A stretch of 64,000 bases of DNA, from positions 1-64,000 of the forward strand of contig CANQUA010000006.1 in NCBI GenBank assembly GCA_947626915.1, read 5' to 3'. Origin of the DNA: an uncultured Lachnospiraceae bacterium. Lineage in GTDB: Bacteria > Bacillota > Clostridia > Lachnospirales > Lachnospiraceae. The notes under the pieces are model-generated. The model worked only from the letters and a program-made list of their open reading frames with translations, was not told the origin of the DNA and did no database searches. Numbering within the stretch: position 1 is the stretch's first letter; each line of letters begins with the position of its first letter. The position numbers and the translations under genes are program-made. Below are positions 28,363 through 38,688 of this stretch, piece after piece.

Positions 28363-29244
28363 CTAATTCTCCTGGGGCCTGCGGCCGTTTTCCATGTCCC
28401 GGTGCTCCAGCTTGAGTCCGATGGGCCGCAGGGAACGGAGATGCTGATACAGCGCCCTGGCGACGGTCACGGAACGGTGGCGCCCTCCCGTGCAGCCGAC
28501 GGCGATCACCAGCTGGTTCTTCCCTTCCTGCACATAGTTGGGGATCAGGAAATCCACCATGTCATAAAGCTTCTGCAAAAATACCGCGGCCGTGCCGCCT
28601 TTCATCACATACTCCTGAACCGGCCTTTCCTCGCCGGTTCTGTGCTTCAGTTCCTCCACATAGTAGGGATTGGGGAGGAAGCGAACGTCAAAAACCAGAT
28701 CCGCGTCCGCCGGGATCCCGTATTTGAACCCGAAGGACAATACGGTAATAAACAGATTGTCAAAGGAACGGTTCTCCATAAAAAGCTTTTCCAGTTCGTG
28801 GCGCAGATCCTTGGTCAGAAGCTTGCTGGTATCGATGATAAAATCCGCTTTTTCCTTCAAAAAGCCCAGCTTCTCCCGTTCCTTTACGATCCCCTGGTCG
28901 ATGCGTCCCATGCCGGCCAGCGGGTGGCTCCTGCGGGTCTCCTTGTACCGCTTGATCAGGACCTCGTCGCTGGAATCCAGGAAAAGCACCCGGCACTCCA
29001 CATGGTCCGTCCGCCATTCGTCCAGGATCTGCGAAAACTGCGGCAGCTCCTGGCCGCTGCGTATATCGATGCCCAGCGCCACGTTCTCCGAGGCTTTATC
29101 CGGGCTTTCCGCCAGCAGAGCCGCGAATTTCCGCATCAGAGGAATCGGAAGATTGTCCACGCAGTAAAAGCCCATATCCTCCAGCATCTTCAGCGCCACG
29201 GTCTTGCCCGCTCCCGACATGCCCGTCACGATCACCAGTTTCAT
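28363..29244 (-). CDS. rapZ: RNase adapter protein RapZ (YvcJ)
   Basis: VIVTGMSGAGKTVALKMLEDMGFYCVDNLP, AVGCTGGRHRSVTVARAL. Confidence 0.96.
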   Translation of the reverse strand: MKLVIVTGMSGAGKTVALKMLEDMGFYCVDNLPIPLMRKFAALLAESPDKASENVALGIDIRSGQELPQFSQILDEWRTDHVECRVLFLDSSDEVLIKRYKETRRSHPLAGMGRIDQGIVKEREKLGFLKEKADFIIDTSKLLTKDLRHELEKLFMENRSFDNLFITVLSFGFKYGIPADADLVFDVRFLPNPYYVEELKHRTGEERPVQEYVMKGGTAAVFLQKLYDMVDFLIPNYVQEGKNQLVIAVGCTGGRHRSVTVARALYQHLRSLRPIGLKLEHRDMENGRRPQEN

Positions 29245-29347
29245 GTTTCCACCTGCCTCTTCCGCCGTTCTGTCTGTACCCCGGGAGGCGTCTCGCGGCG
29301 CGCTTCTTTCCCGCCGCTTCCGCCGGCCGGACAGCCGGTTCCGCCCG

Positions 29348-30250
29348 TCATCCCAGGTATTTCACTTCCCGCTCCAGCATAACGCCGAACTTTTCATAAA
29401 CGATCCGGCTTACCTCTCCGCACAGCTCCAGCACCTCCGCCGCCGTCGCGCCGCCCCGGTTGACCACGAAGCCGCAGTGCTTTTCCGACACCTGGGCCCC
29501 TCCGACGCGAAAACCGCGGAGCCCCGCGTCGTCGATCAGCCTGGCGGCGAAATATCCGGGCGGGCGCTTGAACATGCTGCCGGCGCTGGGATATTCCAGG
29601 GGCTGTCTGGATTTCCTCTGAGCGGCCAGATCGTCCATTTTGTCCCGGATCGCCTGTCCGTCGCCCCCGGCCAGCCTCAGCCTGGCGGAGAGCACGATAT
29701 ATCCGTTCTCCGGGATACAGCTGCTGCGGTACCCCAGCTTCAATTCCTCATTCGTCAGGTTATGTATCTCCCCTGCCGGCGTCAGGACCTTTGCCCCGGT
29801 CAGCACGTCCCGGATCTCCGAACCGTACGCGCCCGCGTTCATCACGACGGCGCCTCCCAGCGTTCCGGGGATCCCGGCGGCAAATTCCAGTCCCGTCAGG
29901 GACGCCTCCAGGGCCAGCTTAGCCAGCGTCCGCAGGGAGATCCCCGCCTCCGCCTCGATCTCCGTCCCCGTCCGGACGCTGCCGCACAGGCGTTCCGTGG
30001 AGATCATGACGCCGCGGTAGCCCTCATCCGCCACCAAAAGGTTGCTGCCCCTGCCCAACAGATAAAAGGGCTGCCCGTATTCCCGGCAGAGCGCGGTCAT
30101 CTGCCGCAGCTGCTCCGCGTTGCCCGGCGCCGCGAACACATCCGCCGGCCCGCCGATCCGCAGCGTCGTATGGGCGCTCATGGGCTCCATCGTCCGGACG
30201 GCTTCCTCTCCCGCCAGCGCCCGGAGCCTGTCGATCAATTCAGGATTCAT
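29348..30250 (-). CDS. murB: UDP-N-acetylmuramate dehydrogenase
   Basis: HTTLRIGGPADVFAAP, LGRGSNLLVADEGYRGVMIS, FAAGIPGTLGGAVVMNAGAYG. Confidence 0.96.
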   Translation of the reverse strand: MNPELIDRLRALAGEEAVRTMEPMSAHTTLRIGGPADVFAAPGNAEQLRQMTALCREYGQPFYLLGRGSNLLVADEGYRGVMISTERLCGSVRTGTEIEAEAGISLRTLAKLALEASLTGLEFAAGIPGTLGGAVVMNAGAYGSEIRDVLTGAKVLTPAGEIHNLTNEELKLGYRSSCIPENGYIVLSARLRLAGGDGQAIRDKMDDLAAQRKSRQPLEYPSAGSMFKRPPGYFAARLIDDAGLRGFRVGGAQVSEKHCGFVVNRGGATAAEVLELCGEVSRIVYEKFGVMLEREVKYLG

Positions 30251-30410
30251 GTTTCTCCCTCAGTCTGTTTGCTTTCTATCATATTTATTCGCCTGCGGCC
30301 GCGATCTTGCCTTTCGCCTCCACGTCTCCATCCGGCGCGGAACCATGGGCGAGACCTGTATCTCCCTGCCCTCCGCATCCGCCCGCCTCGTTCCGGTATG
30401 TACGCGCGGA

Positions 30411-31337
30411 CTATTTCGCCCGGTTCAAATTGGCCTGGGCCCGGTTCAAAAGCTCCCGCGCGGCGTTGTAGCCCATCATTTTCTGCCTGTGGTTGACGGC
30501 CGCCGTCTCGATGATCAGCGCCAGGTTCCGGCCGGGACGCAGGGGGATCGAATAGCAGACGATCTTATTTCCCAGGATCTCCGTATAACGGTCCTCCAGG
30601 CCGATGCGGTCGTACTCCGTGTTCCGGTTCCATTCTTCCAGCTTGATCACCATATCGATGGCCTGGGTATCGATCACGCTCTCCACGCCGAACAGCCCTT
30701 TCACATCGATGATGCCGATGCCGCGCAGCTCGATAAAATGCTTCGTCAGGTCCGGGGCCGTGCCGAACAGGGTCTCCTCGCTGACTCTGTGGATCTCCAC
30801 CGCGTCGTCCGCCACCAGGCGGTGGCCGCGCTTGATCAGCTCCAGGGCCGCCTCGCTCTTCCCGATGCCGCTCTCGCCCATCATCAGCACGCCCACGCCG
30901 AACACGTCCACCAGCACGCCGTGGATCGTGATACAGGGAGCCAGCTTCACATTGAGCCAGCGGATGATCTCCGCCATCTGTTCCGACGTGGTCTTGCCCG
31001 AAACCAGGCAGGGAACGCCGTAATGATTGCAGAGCTCCAGCATGTCTCCGTCCGGCATGATGTTCCGGCAGTAGACCATGCAGGGGATCTGCTGGGATAA
31101 CAGCCGCTCGTAGGTCTGCTTCCGCTGAGAGGGCTCCATCTGATTGATATATTCGTGCTCCACGTTGCCGATGATCTGCACGCGCTCATTGTCAAAATGA
31201 TCGAAAAAGCCTGCCAGCTGCAGCGCCGGGCGGTTCACATCGGGATGGGTCAGCACGATCTTTTCCACATCGATCTCCGGGGTCACATTCTTCAGCCCCA
31301 TCTTTTTGATCAGCTCCTGAATCGTCACGCCATACAT
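30411..31337 (-). CDS. hprK: HPr kinase/phosphorylase
   Basis: GVGVLMMGESGIGKSEAALELIKRGHRLVADDAVEI, IELRGIGIIDVKGLFG. Confidence 0.97.
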   Translation of the reverse strand: MYGVTIQELIKKMGLKNVTPEIDVEKIVLTHPDVNRPALQLAGFFDHFDNERVQIIGNVEHEYINQMEPSQRKQTYERLLSQQIPCMVYCRNIMPDGDMLELCNHYGVPCLVSGKTTSEQMAEIIRWLNVKLAPCITIHGVLVDVFGVGVLMMGESGIGKSEAALELIKRGHRLVADDAVEIHRVSEETLFGTAPDLTKHFIELRGIGIIDVKGLFGVESVIDTQAIDMVIKLEEWNRNTEYDRIGLEDRYTEILGNKIVCYSIPLRPGRNLALIIETAAVNHRQKMMGYNAARELLNRAQANLNRAK

Positions 31338-31562
31338 GAAGAGTTCTCCTTTTCCTTTTCGCCTGCTTTTCCCCGCGAAACGGCCGTTTCACGTTTTGCG
31401 GGACCCGTCTGCGGGCTTCGGGCAGGGATGAAGCGACGGGCCCTTCGGCCCTGGCACCATGTTATCACAATTCCGGTTTCTTGTCACCCAAAATATGCTG
31501 CGCGTTTTCAGAAAGCGGTCCCGCCAGGCATGACGCACCCGGCGTTTCCCGCATATCCCGGG

Positions 31563-33422
31563 TCACCGGAAAAACCGGTACACGCTCTCCGCGGCTTTCC
31601 GGTTCATTTCCGGGATCTGCGCCAGTTCTTCCACCGACGCCTCTTTGACGGCCTCCAGCGATTTAAACGCGCGCATCAGCGCCTTGCGCCGGGCCGGCCC
31701 GATGCCGGGGATGTCGTCCAGGACCGAATGGACCTGGTCCTTGCCCCGGAGGCTGCGGTGGTACTCGATGGCGAACCGGTGGGCCTCGTCCTGGATCCGG
31801 GTGATCAGCCGGAAGCCCTCCGAATGCCGGTCGATGGGCACCTCCACATTCTGATAATAGAGCCCGCGGGTCCGGTGATGGTCGTCCTTGACCATGCCGC
31901 AGACCGGGATCTCCAGCCCCAGCTCCTTTAACACCTCCAGCGCGATATTCACCTGGCCGCGGCCCCCGTCCATCATCAGCAGGTCCGGGAAGCGGGTGAA
32001 ACTGCCCAGCGACTGGTCTTCTCCCAACTCCTCCAGTTCCTTCGTCTCCTGCAGGCCGTGGCGGAACCGTCTGGTCAGCACCTCCCGCATGGAAGCGTAA
32101 TCATTGGGGCCTTTCACGCTCTGGATCCTGAATTTGCGATAATCGCTCCGCTTGGGGCGGCCGTCCTCAAACACGATCATGGAGCCCACGGACTCCATGC
32201 CGCTGGTATTGGAGATATCGTAAGCCTCCACCCGCCGGATATTTCCCAGCCCGATCCATTCGCCGATCTGGTTCATGGCCCCGATGGTCCGCAGCTCCTC
32301 CCGCTTGATCTTCTCCTTGTCCTGGGACAGCACCAGCAGGGCGTTTTTCTCCGCCAGCTCCACGAGACGCTCCTTCTGCCCCCTCTGGGGCGCCGCGATG
32401 CGCACCTTCCGGCCCCGTTTCATTTCCAGCCACCGGCAGAGGACCGGACTTTCCTCCAGCTCCTCCTGCACCCAGATCTCCCGCGGTATAAACGGCGTCC
32501 CCGAATAAAACTGCTTGATGAAACTGGTCAGGATCTGCTGGCGGTCCTCTTCCACGGCTACGTTTACGTGGAAATGGTCCCGGCCGATCAGCTTGCCCTC
32601 CCGGATAAAAAAGACCTGCACCACCGCGTCGGTATCGTCCCTGGCCATAGCGATCACGTCCCGGTCGTCGGTATCGTTCCCGTTGGTAATCTTCTGCTTC
32701 TGGGCTACTTTTTTCACGCTGGCCAGAAGTTCCCGGTACTCGATGGCCTTTTCGAAATCCATCCGGTCCGAGGCCTCCTGCATCCGGTCCGTCAGAAGCT
32801 TCAGGATCCCGTCGTAATGCCCGTTTAAAAACTCCTGGACCTGGGCCACGGCCACGGCATATTCCTCCTTCGTGACATAGCCCTGACAGGGGGCGCCGCA
32901 CTGATGAATATGGTAATTCAGGCAGGGCCGCTCCTTGCCGATGTCCTTCGGCAGGTTCCGGCTGCAGGTCCGGATCTTATACAGCTTGTGGATCAGATCC
33001 AGCGTATCCTCCACGGCTCCCGCGCTGGTATAGGGACCGAAATATTTGCTTTTGTCCTTCTTCACGGTCCTGGACATCATGACCCGCGGAAAATCTTCAG
33101 CCACGGTTACCTTGATGTAAGGATAGGTCTTGTCATCCTTCAGCATCGTGTTGTACCGTGGCCGGTGTTCTTTGATCAGATTGCACTCCAGCACCAGGGC
33201 TTCCAGCTCCGAATCCGTGATGATGTATTCAAACCAGGCGATCCTTGACACCATCTGCTCGATCTTCGCCGTTTTATTGCGGCTGCTCTGAAAATACTGG
33301 CGCACACGGTTTTTCAGACTGATCGCCTTGCCCACATAGATGATCTGATCCCGCTTATCGTGCATGATGTATACGCCGGGCTGGGCCGGCAGCTTTTTCA
33401 ATTCTTCTTCCAGATTAAACAT
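31563..33422 (-). CDS. uvrC: Excinuclease ABC subunit C
   Basis: [40 protein letters not shown] domain; C-terminal Hh[17 protein letters not shown]. Confidence 0.97.
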   Translation of the reverse strand: MFNLEEELKKLPAQPGVYIMHDKRDQIIYVGKAISLKNRVRQYFQSSRNKTAKIEQMVSRIAWFEYIITDSELEALVLECNLIKEHRPRYNTMLKDDKTYPYIKVTVAEDFPRVMMSRTVKKDKSKYFGPYTSAGAVEDTLDLIHKLYKIRTCSRNLPKDIGKERPCLNYHIHQCGAPCQGYVTKEEYAVAVAQVQEFLNGHYDGILKLLTDRMQEASDRMDFEKAIEYRELLASVKKVAQKQKITNGNDTDDRDVIAMARDDTDAVVQVFFIREGKLIGRDHFHVNVAVEEDRQQILTSFIKQFYSGTPFIPREIWVQEELEESPVLCRWLEMKRGRKVRIAAPQRGQKERLVELAEKNALLVLSQDKEKIKREELRTIGAMNQIGEWIGLGNIRRVEAYDISNTSGMESVGSMIVFEDGRPKRSDYRKFRIQSVKGPNDYASMREVLTRRFRHGLQETKELEELGEDQSLGSFTRFPDLLMMDGGRGQVNIALEVLKELGLEIPVCGMVKDDHHRTRGLYYQNVEVPIDRHSEGFRLITRIQDEAHRFAIEYHRSLRGKDQVHSVLDDIPGIGPARRKALMRAFKSLEAVKEASVEELAQIPEMNRKAAESVYRFFR

Positions 33423-33445
33423 GGGCTTTCTCTCCTGACGGGCCC

Positions 33446-33976
33446 TCAGCGCAGCCTGGTCCCGCTGAACCTCTGCCGCATTCTGAGACCGGATTCTATG
33501 GAAGCCGCCTGCAGCTCCGGATCGCCTGACACAGGCGGCAGATCCAGAACCTCATACAGAATATCCAGCTCCCGCTGGGTGACGGTTTTTTTCAGCGCCG
33601 ACAAAAGCGCCATCTTCCGGTCGAAATCTTCCTCGTCGAGAAACTCTGTCAGCAGCGGACTGACCGCCGGCTCCTGCCCGCCGCAGGACGCGCCGCCGGT
33701 TTCGGGCTCTTCCGGACCATTCTCCGGCTCCGCGCCTTCCTCTTTCGGGCACACCCGCTCGAACGGGCGCTTCTGCCCGCCCTGCAAAGGCCGGCCGGCG
33801 TCTGTTTCACTCATAAACGCCTCCAGCGGCGCGGCGTATACGCCGTAATTCCCGAACAGGGCCTGATAAATGACCAGACGCTCGCCGGTTTCCGTATGCT
33901 CCGCCACCGCCGCGACCTGATACAGGCCGCCTTCCAAATGCCGGTAAAATTCTCCCGGCCTGGGGATTCTTTCCAT
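33446..33976 (-). CDS. DUF1653-domain protein
   Basis: [52 protein letters not shown]; start trimmed to the ATG preceding MERIPRPG. Confidence 0.8.
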   Translation of the reverse strand: MERIPRPGEFYRHLEGGLYQVAAVAEHTETGERLVIYQALFGNYGVYAAPLEAFMSETDAGRPLQGGQKRPFERVCPKEEGAEPENGPEEPETGGASCGGQEPAVSPLLTEFLDEEDFDRKMALLSALKKTVTQRELDILYEVLDLPPVSGDPELQAASIESGLRMRQRFSGTRLR

Positions 33977-34028
33977 CCGCGCCTTCCCCCTTTCTTTCCG
34001 CGGAACCTGCGCCGCCCAATGCCGCGGC

Positions 34029-35360
34029 TCAGTCCGCCGCTTTGTCCTCCGATTCCGCCGCTTCCGCGGATTCCGCCGCCTTCCGCTCCTGCTCTCTCTG
34101 CCTGGCGATCTGCTGCGCCTCCGCCTCCGCTTCCGCGGGCGTGCGCATGGCGTCCCAGTGGTACCGGCAGGAGGCGTTCCAGAGCAGCCACTCATCGTAC
34201 CCGGCGTCGTAGACCGCCTGTATCTCCTCGCGGATCTGCTCGGGACCGTACTGGATATAATGGCGCAGATAGGAGGCCGTAAAATCCTGCAGCCATGGCC
34301 GGACGATGGCCTGATGCTCCCCTTCCTGCGCATAGGAACGCAGATCGGCCGCCGAACCCTTTAACGCCGCCAGGATCGTATCATAGGGCTGCATGTCCGG
34401 ATGCTCGATCCCGAAGTTCCCGTCGCCGTAATGGGACGGATAGATCATGGGACAGATATAATCCAGGATATTCGCCATGTTCCCGTAGGACTGCCCCACC
34501 GCGTCGGAATCGATGCCTCCGCCGATGATGGCCCCGAATACATCCGCGGCCATATAGATGCCCTCCGAATGGAGCCGTTCATACGCGTGCTCCACGAACT
34601 GGGTGATGACCTCCTTTTTGTCGCGGCCCTGGGTGTCCGCATCCTCATACACCACGTCCTTGACGTTTTTCTCCGTGGAAAAACGCAGGTAATCGAACTG
34701 CACCTCGTCAAACCCGGCCTTGTGGGCCTCGACGCAGATCTCGATCAGATAATCCCAGACTTCTTCTTTGTAGGGATTCAGCCAGGTCTGGCCGCTGTTG
34801 TCCTTATACAGCTCGCCGTTTGCCAGCCGAAGCCCCCATTCCGGATGGGTCTTCGTCACATACGGGTCCTTAAACGCCACAACCCTGGCGATGGTATAGA
34901 TATGATGCTCTTTCAGTTTCTTCATCAGCGGCCCGATCTCCATCACGTTCTGCACCGATCCGGCCTCGCTGACCAGGGGGGAATCCATCGCGAAGGTCAC
35001 TCTCCCCGAATCGTCTTTTACGTCGATGACCACGGTGTTGATTTCCGTTTTGTCGATCTGGCCGATGATCTCGTCCATCCGGCTCGTGTTACCCGCCGCG
35101 TAGGCGGTCAGATAAATGCCCTTTACCTTCACGGCCGGCGCCAGCTCCTCCGGCCTGGTCGTCAGCTCTACAATGGATGGGAGCTGCGGGTCCGTCTCCT
35201 CCCGGCTGTCCGCGTCTTCCTGGTCCGCCGCGGCCGTCTCCGCGGAAGGATGCGTCACCACCACCGGCGCCGGCGTCTCTCCCAGGCGGTCATACCGTTT
35301 GCAGCCGGACAGCAGAAGCAGACACAGGCAGCACAGCAGGCATATTTCCAGCTTCTTCAT
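34029..35360 (-). CDS. Lipoprotein, putative glycoside hydrolase (DUF4015 type)
   Basis: Lipobox LLLLSGCKRYD; VKGIYLTAYAAGNTSRMDEIIGQIDKTEINTVVIDVKDDSGRV, FDEVQFDYLRFS. Confidence 0.85.
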   Translation of the reverse strand: MKKLEICLLCCLCLLLLSGCKRYDRLGETPAPVVVTHPSAETAAADQEDADSREETDPQLPSIVELTTRPEELAPAVKVKGIYLTAYAAGNTSRMDEIIGQIDKTEINTVVIDVKDDSGRVTFAMDSPLVSEAGSVQNVMEIGPLMKKLKEHHIYTIARVVAFKDPYVTKTHPEWGLRLANGELYKDNSGQTWLNPYKEEVWDYLIEICVEAHKAGFDEVQFDYLRFSTEKNVKDVVYEDADTQGRDKKEVITQFVEHAYERLHSEGIYMAADVFGAIIGGGIDSDAVGQSYGNMANILDYICPMIYPSHYGDGNFGIEHPDMQPYDTILAALKGSAADLRSYAQEGEHQAIVRPWLQDFTASYLRHYIQYGPEQIREEIQAVYDAGYDEWLLWNASCRYHWDAMRTPAEAEAEAQQIARQREQERKAAESAEAAESEDKAAD

Positions 35361-35518
35361 AATGCGTACATTTCCTCTCATGATTCCTGTCGGATCCTTG
35401 TTTCATTTTGTCCGTATATTGTAACACATTATTCATAATTTGGAAATATCTTTTCGCAGTTTCCACCCACAAAATGGGCAAAAATCCCATTTTTTTGCGG
35501 GATTCAGCCCACCAAAGC

Positions 35519-36187
35519 CTATTTTAAACCGGATTTTTCGAAAATTGCCATCACATCTTCCGGCTTGTCCGCCATATATTTCGGATGGAAGGCTTCCAGC
35601 TCCTCCCGTCCCCGGTACCCCCACAGCACCGCGACGGTATCCATCCCGGCGGCGATCCCGGTCTGCATGTCCGTATTGGTGTCTCCCATATAAAGACATT
35701 CCCGGGGGGATACGCCCAGACGGTCCGCCGTATAGAGAGCCGGGGCCGGGTCGGGCTTGCGGGGCATCCCCTCCCGTTCGCCGGTAATCTGATCGAAACA
35801 TCCGGTCCCGAACACGGCCTCGATATTCTCGACGGCCCGGTCCTGCCCCTTGTTGGTCACAACGGCGGTCCTGACGCCGCGGCTTTTCAAAAAGGCCAAA
35901 AGCTCCCGCATCCCGTCGTACGCCTCGATCCGATAGAGGCAGTTTTCTTCAAAATAATGGTTGTAGGCGGCGAAGGCTTCTTCCGGCACTTCATTCTCCC
36001 CGACGCCGCGGAACGCGAACGCCCGCTTCACAAAATTTTTGTAGCCGTCTCCGACAAAAATCTTCGTATGTTCTTCCTCCACAGGCTCCAGCCCAAACCG
36101 GGCCAGCGTCAGATTGATGGTCCGGGTCAGGGCCGCCAGCGTGTTGATCAGCGTCCCGTCCAGATCAAACAAACAGCATTTATACAT
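35519..36187 (-). CDS. HAD-family hydrolase (phosphoglycolate phosphatase-like)
   Basis: CCLFDLDGTLINTLAALTRTINLTL, VVTNKGQDRAVE, YMGDTNTDMQTGIAAG. Confidence 0.9.
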   Translation of the reverse strand: MYKCCLFDLDGTLINTLAALTRTINLTLARFGLEPVEEEHTKIFVGDGYKNFVKRAFAFRGVGENEVPEEAFAAYNHYFEENCLYRIEAYDGMRELLAFLKSRGVRTAVVTNKGQDRAVENIEAVFGTGCFDQITGEREGMPRKPDPAPALYTADRLGVSPRECLYMGDTNTDMQTGIAAGMDTVAVLWGYRGREELEAFHPKYMADKPEDVMAIFEKSGLK

Positions 36188-36327
36188 GATTTTCTCCTCG
36201 CAGTGATAAAGTATGTTCCGTCCTTCTTACTATAATGCGGAATCCTTCTGCTTGCAAGAGAAATCTTTTCATGTTATACTGCCGGTCAGAACCTGTTGTT
36301 ACAGTCCGCTCGTCCGCCGGTCAAAGT

Positions 36328-36359
36328 GCAGATTCGCGCCTGCGCGAAGATCCGCTCCC
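36328..36359. repeat. Dispersed hairpin element, copy 2
   Basis: GCAGATTCGCGCCTGCGCGAAGATCCGCTCCC; related to 1886-1918. Confidence 0.6.
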
Positions 36360-36390
36360 GGCCGGACAAACGAAGGGAGCGCCGTTTTAT

Positions 36391-36470
36391 GAGCAAAGGC
36401 AGCCGCGAAGCGGCGAAAAGCGCGTAAGCGCGGCTTTGCGAACGGCGCGGAGCGAACTGACTGCAGCAGC
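36391..36470. repeat. GC-rich intergenic element with serial short hairpins
   Basis: CCGCGAAGCGG, GCGCGTAAGCGCG and related GCGNAAGCG motifs in series, upstream of nfo. Confidence 0.5.
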
Positions 36471-36507
36471 CTGTTCAGACTGTCTGCCGCACAAAAGGAG
36501 AACCGCC

Positions 36508-37341
36508 ATGCTTACGATCGGATGCCACCTGTCTTCCTCCAAAGGATACCTGGCCATGGGCCGGACCGCCGTCTCCATCGGCGCCAATACCTTCCAGTTC
36601 TTTACGCGCAACCCCCGGGGCGGCAGCGCCAAAGCCATCGACGAGTCGGATGTGGCCGCCTATCTGGAATACGCCGAAGGCCACGGGATCCCGAAAATCC
36701 TGGCCCACGCCCCCTATACCTTAAACGGCTGTTCCGCCGATGAAAACGTGCGGGACTTCGCCCGGCGCACCATGGCGGACGATCTGCGCCGCCTGGAATA
36801 CACCCCCGGCAACTGCTATAATTTCCATCCGGGAAGCCACGGCGGCCAGGGGACGGAGGCCGGCATCGCCTATATCAGCGGGATGCTCAACGGCATCCTG
36901 ACGCCCGGGCACCGGACCACGGTCCTTTTAGAGACCATGGCCGGCAAGGGAAGCGAGGTCGGCGGCCGTTTCGAGGAGCTGCGGGAGATCCTGGACCGGG
37001 TCACCCTTCCGGAAAAAATGGGAGTCTGCCTGGACACCTGCCACGTCTGGGACGGCGGCTACGATATCGCCGGACACCTGGATGAGGTCCTGGATGAATT
37101 TGACCGGGTGATCGGGCTGGACCGCCTGAAGGCCGTTCATTTAAACGACAGCCTCAATCCCCTGGGCGCTCATAAAGACCGTCACGCCCGGATCGGCGAG
37201 GGGCAGATCGGCCTGGACACCCTGGTCCGCGTAATCAACCACCCGGCGCTTAAGCACCTTCCTTTTTATCTGGAAACGCCCAACGAGCTGGACGGATATG
37301 CGCGGGAGATCCGGCTCCTGCGGGAACAGTACCGCGGATAA
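36508..37341 (+). CDS. nfo: Deoxyribonuclease IV (AP endonuclease family 2)
   Basis: [80 protein letters not shown] before ATG at 36508. Confidence 0.95.
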   Translation: MLTIGCHLSSSKGYLAMGRTAVSIGANTFQFFTRNPRGGSAKAIDESDVAAYLEYAEGHGIPKILAHAPYTLNGCSADENVRDFARRTMADDLRRLEYTPGNCYNFHPGSHGGQGTEAGIAYISGMLNGILTPGHRTTVLLETMAGKGSEVGGRFEELREILDRVTLPEKMGVCLDTCHVWDGGYDIAGHLDEVLDEFDRVIGLDRLKAVHLNDSLNPLGAHKDRHARIGEGQIGLDTLVRVINHPALKHLPFYLETPNELDGYAREIRLLREQYRG

Positions 37342-37359
37342 AACATTTTGGTTCTTCTC

Positions 37360-38625
37360 TCAGGGTACAAAAAACGTCAGGATCCGTTCCAGGCACCACC
37401 GCCAGGTGAGTTTCCGCACGCTCTCTTTTACATAGACCGGATACGTCCTAAGCGTCCTGTCCCCCAGACGGTATACAATGCGCCCCGCCTCCGTTCCTTC
37501 CCGAACGGGGGCCTGCAGGCTTTCCGGCAGCTCCAGCTCGACCGTCACTTCTTCTCCCTCTCCCAGCAGTACCTGCAGCGTCTTTTCCTCATCGCTTATC
37601 TGCAGCGACAGCCCGGTCTCCGCGCGGGACGACAAATCGCCGTTTTCCGGAATCCCGTCCCGCACCCAAAGCCGCGGAAGGCAGATCTCCCGGTACACTT
37701 CCTTTTTTTCATACTGCGAAAGGCCGTATTCCAGCAGGGTCCTGGCATCGCTCCATTTATAGGTCTTATGAGGCGGCCATCCGCAGCCTAAAAGGGCCAG
37801 ACTGTAGCGGCGTCCGTCTTTTTCCATGGCCCCCACGTAACAATAGCCCGCTCCGCCGGTAAACCCCGTTTTTCCGGAGATCACGCCGTTTACCATGGTC
37901 AGAAGCGCGTTGTGGTTGACGCAGGAATAGCTGCCTTTTCCTTCCAGATCCGTGAAAAAATAATTCTGCGTCCGGGTGATCTTTAAAAACGCCTCGCTTT
38001 CCGGCGATTCCCAGACGCAGTAATTCATGATCCTGGCCAGATCCCGGGCCGTGGTGCTGTGGGGGCGGTCGGTTCCGTCCGCGGTCCGGGAGGTCCCATC
38101 GAGACCGTTGGGCGTCACGAACCAGGTGTCCGTACAGCCTAACTCCGCGGCTTTCCGGTTCATCATCTCCGCAAAGCCGCCGACGCTTCCGCCCAGGTGC
38201 TCCGCAATCATCACGGCCGTATCGTTATGGGATTCCAGCATCAGCGAATATAAAAGATCCTCCAGACGGAAGGTCCGGCCCGCAGGCGCGCCCAGATGCA
38301 CCTTTGGCTGACCGGCCGCGTAGGAGGAGACCATGACCGGATCGTCCGGATCCCCATATTCCAGAGCCAGGATACAGGTCATGATCTTGGTGGTGCTGGC
38401 CATGGGCCTGGCCGTATCCCCATCCTTCGCATAAAGGACGCGGCCGGTGTCCCCGTCCATCAAAACGGCAGACTGCGCAAAGAGCTTCAGCTGCGGTCCG
38501 GGATCTGCCGTCCCGTTCCCGCCGTTTTCCGCCGCTGCCGTCAGGACGCCTATCTGCAGGCACCAAAAAAACAGAACCATCCGCCGCAGCCCCCGGCAGG
38601 CCTTTCTCCAGACTTTCACTGTCAT
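37360..38625 (-). CDS. D-alanyl-D-alanine carboxypeptidase (S11 family)
   Basis: ARPMASTTKIMTCILALE (SxxK), SHNDTAVMIAEHLGGS (SxN), KTGFTGGAGYC (KTG), signal peptide. Confidence 0.93.
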   Translation of the reverse strand: MTVKVWRKACRGLRRMVLFFWCLQIGVLTAAAENGGNGTADPGPQLKLFAQSAVLMDGDTGRVLYAKDGDTARPMASTTKIMTCILALEYGDPDDPVMVSSYAAGQPKVHLGAPAGRTFRLEDLLYSLMLESHNDTAVMIAEHLGGSVGGFAEMMNRKAAELGCTDTWFVTPNGLDGTSRTADGTDRPHSTTARDLARIMNYCVWESPESEAFLKITRTQNYFFTDLEGKGSYSCVNHNALLTMVNGVISGKTGFTGGAGYCYVGAMEKDGRRYSLALLGCGWPPHKTYKWSDARTLLEYGLSQYEKKEVYREICLPRLWVRDGIPENGDLSSRAETGLSLQISDEEKTLQVLLGEGEEVTVELELPESLQAPVREGTEAGRIVYRLGDRTLRTYPVYVKESVRKLTWRWCLERILTFFVP

Positions 38626-38688
38626 TTTCCTCTCGCGGACGCTTTTCCTTATTTTATTCCGGGCGGCCGGGAGATAGACGTTCTTTCT

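Noticed and set aside
36235-36507. N-terminal 91-codon extension of nfo in the ORF track
   Set aside because: Reads through a structured intergenic repeat; the real nfo start with RBS is at 36508.
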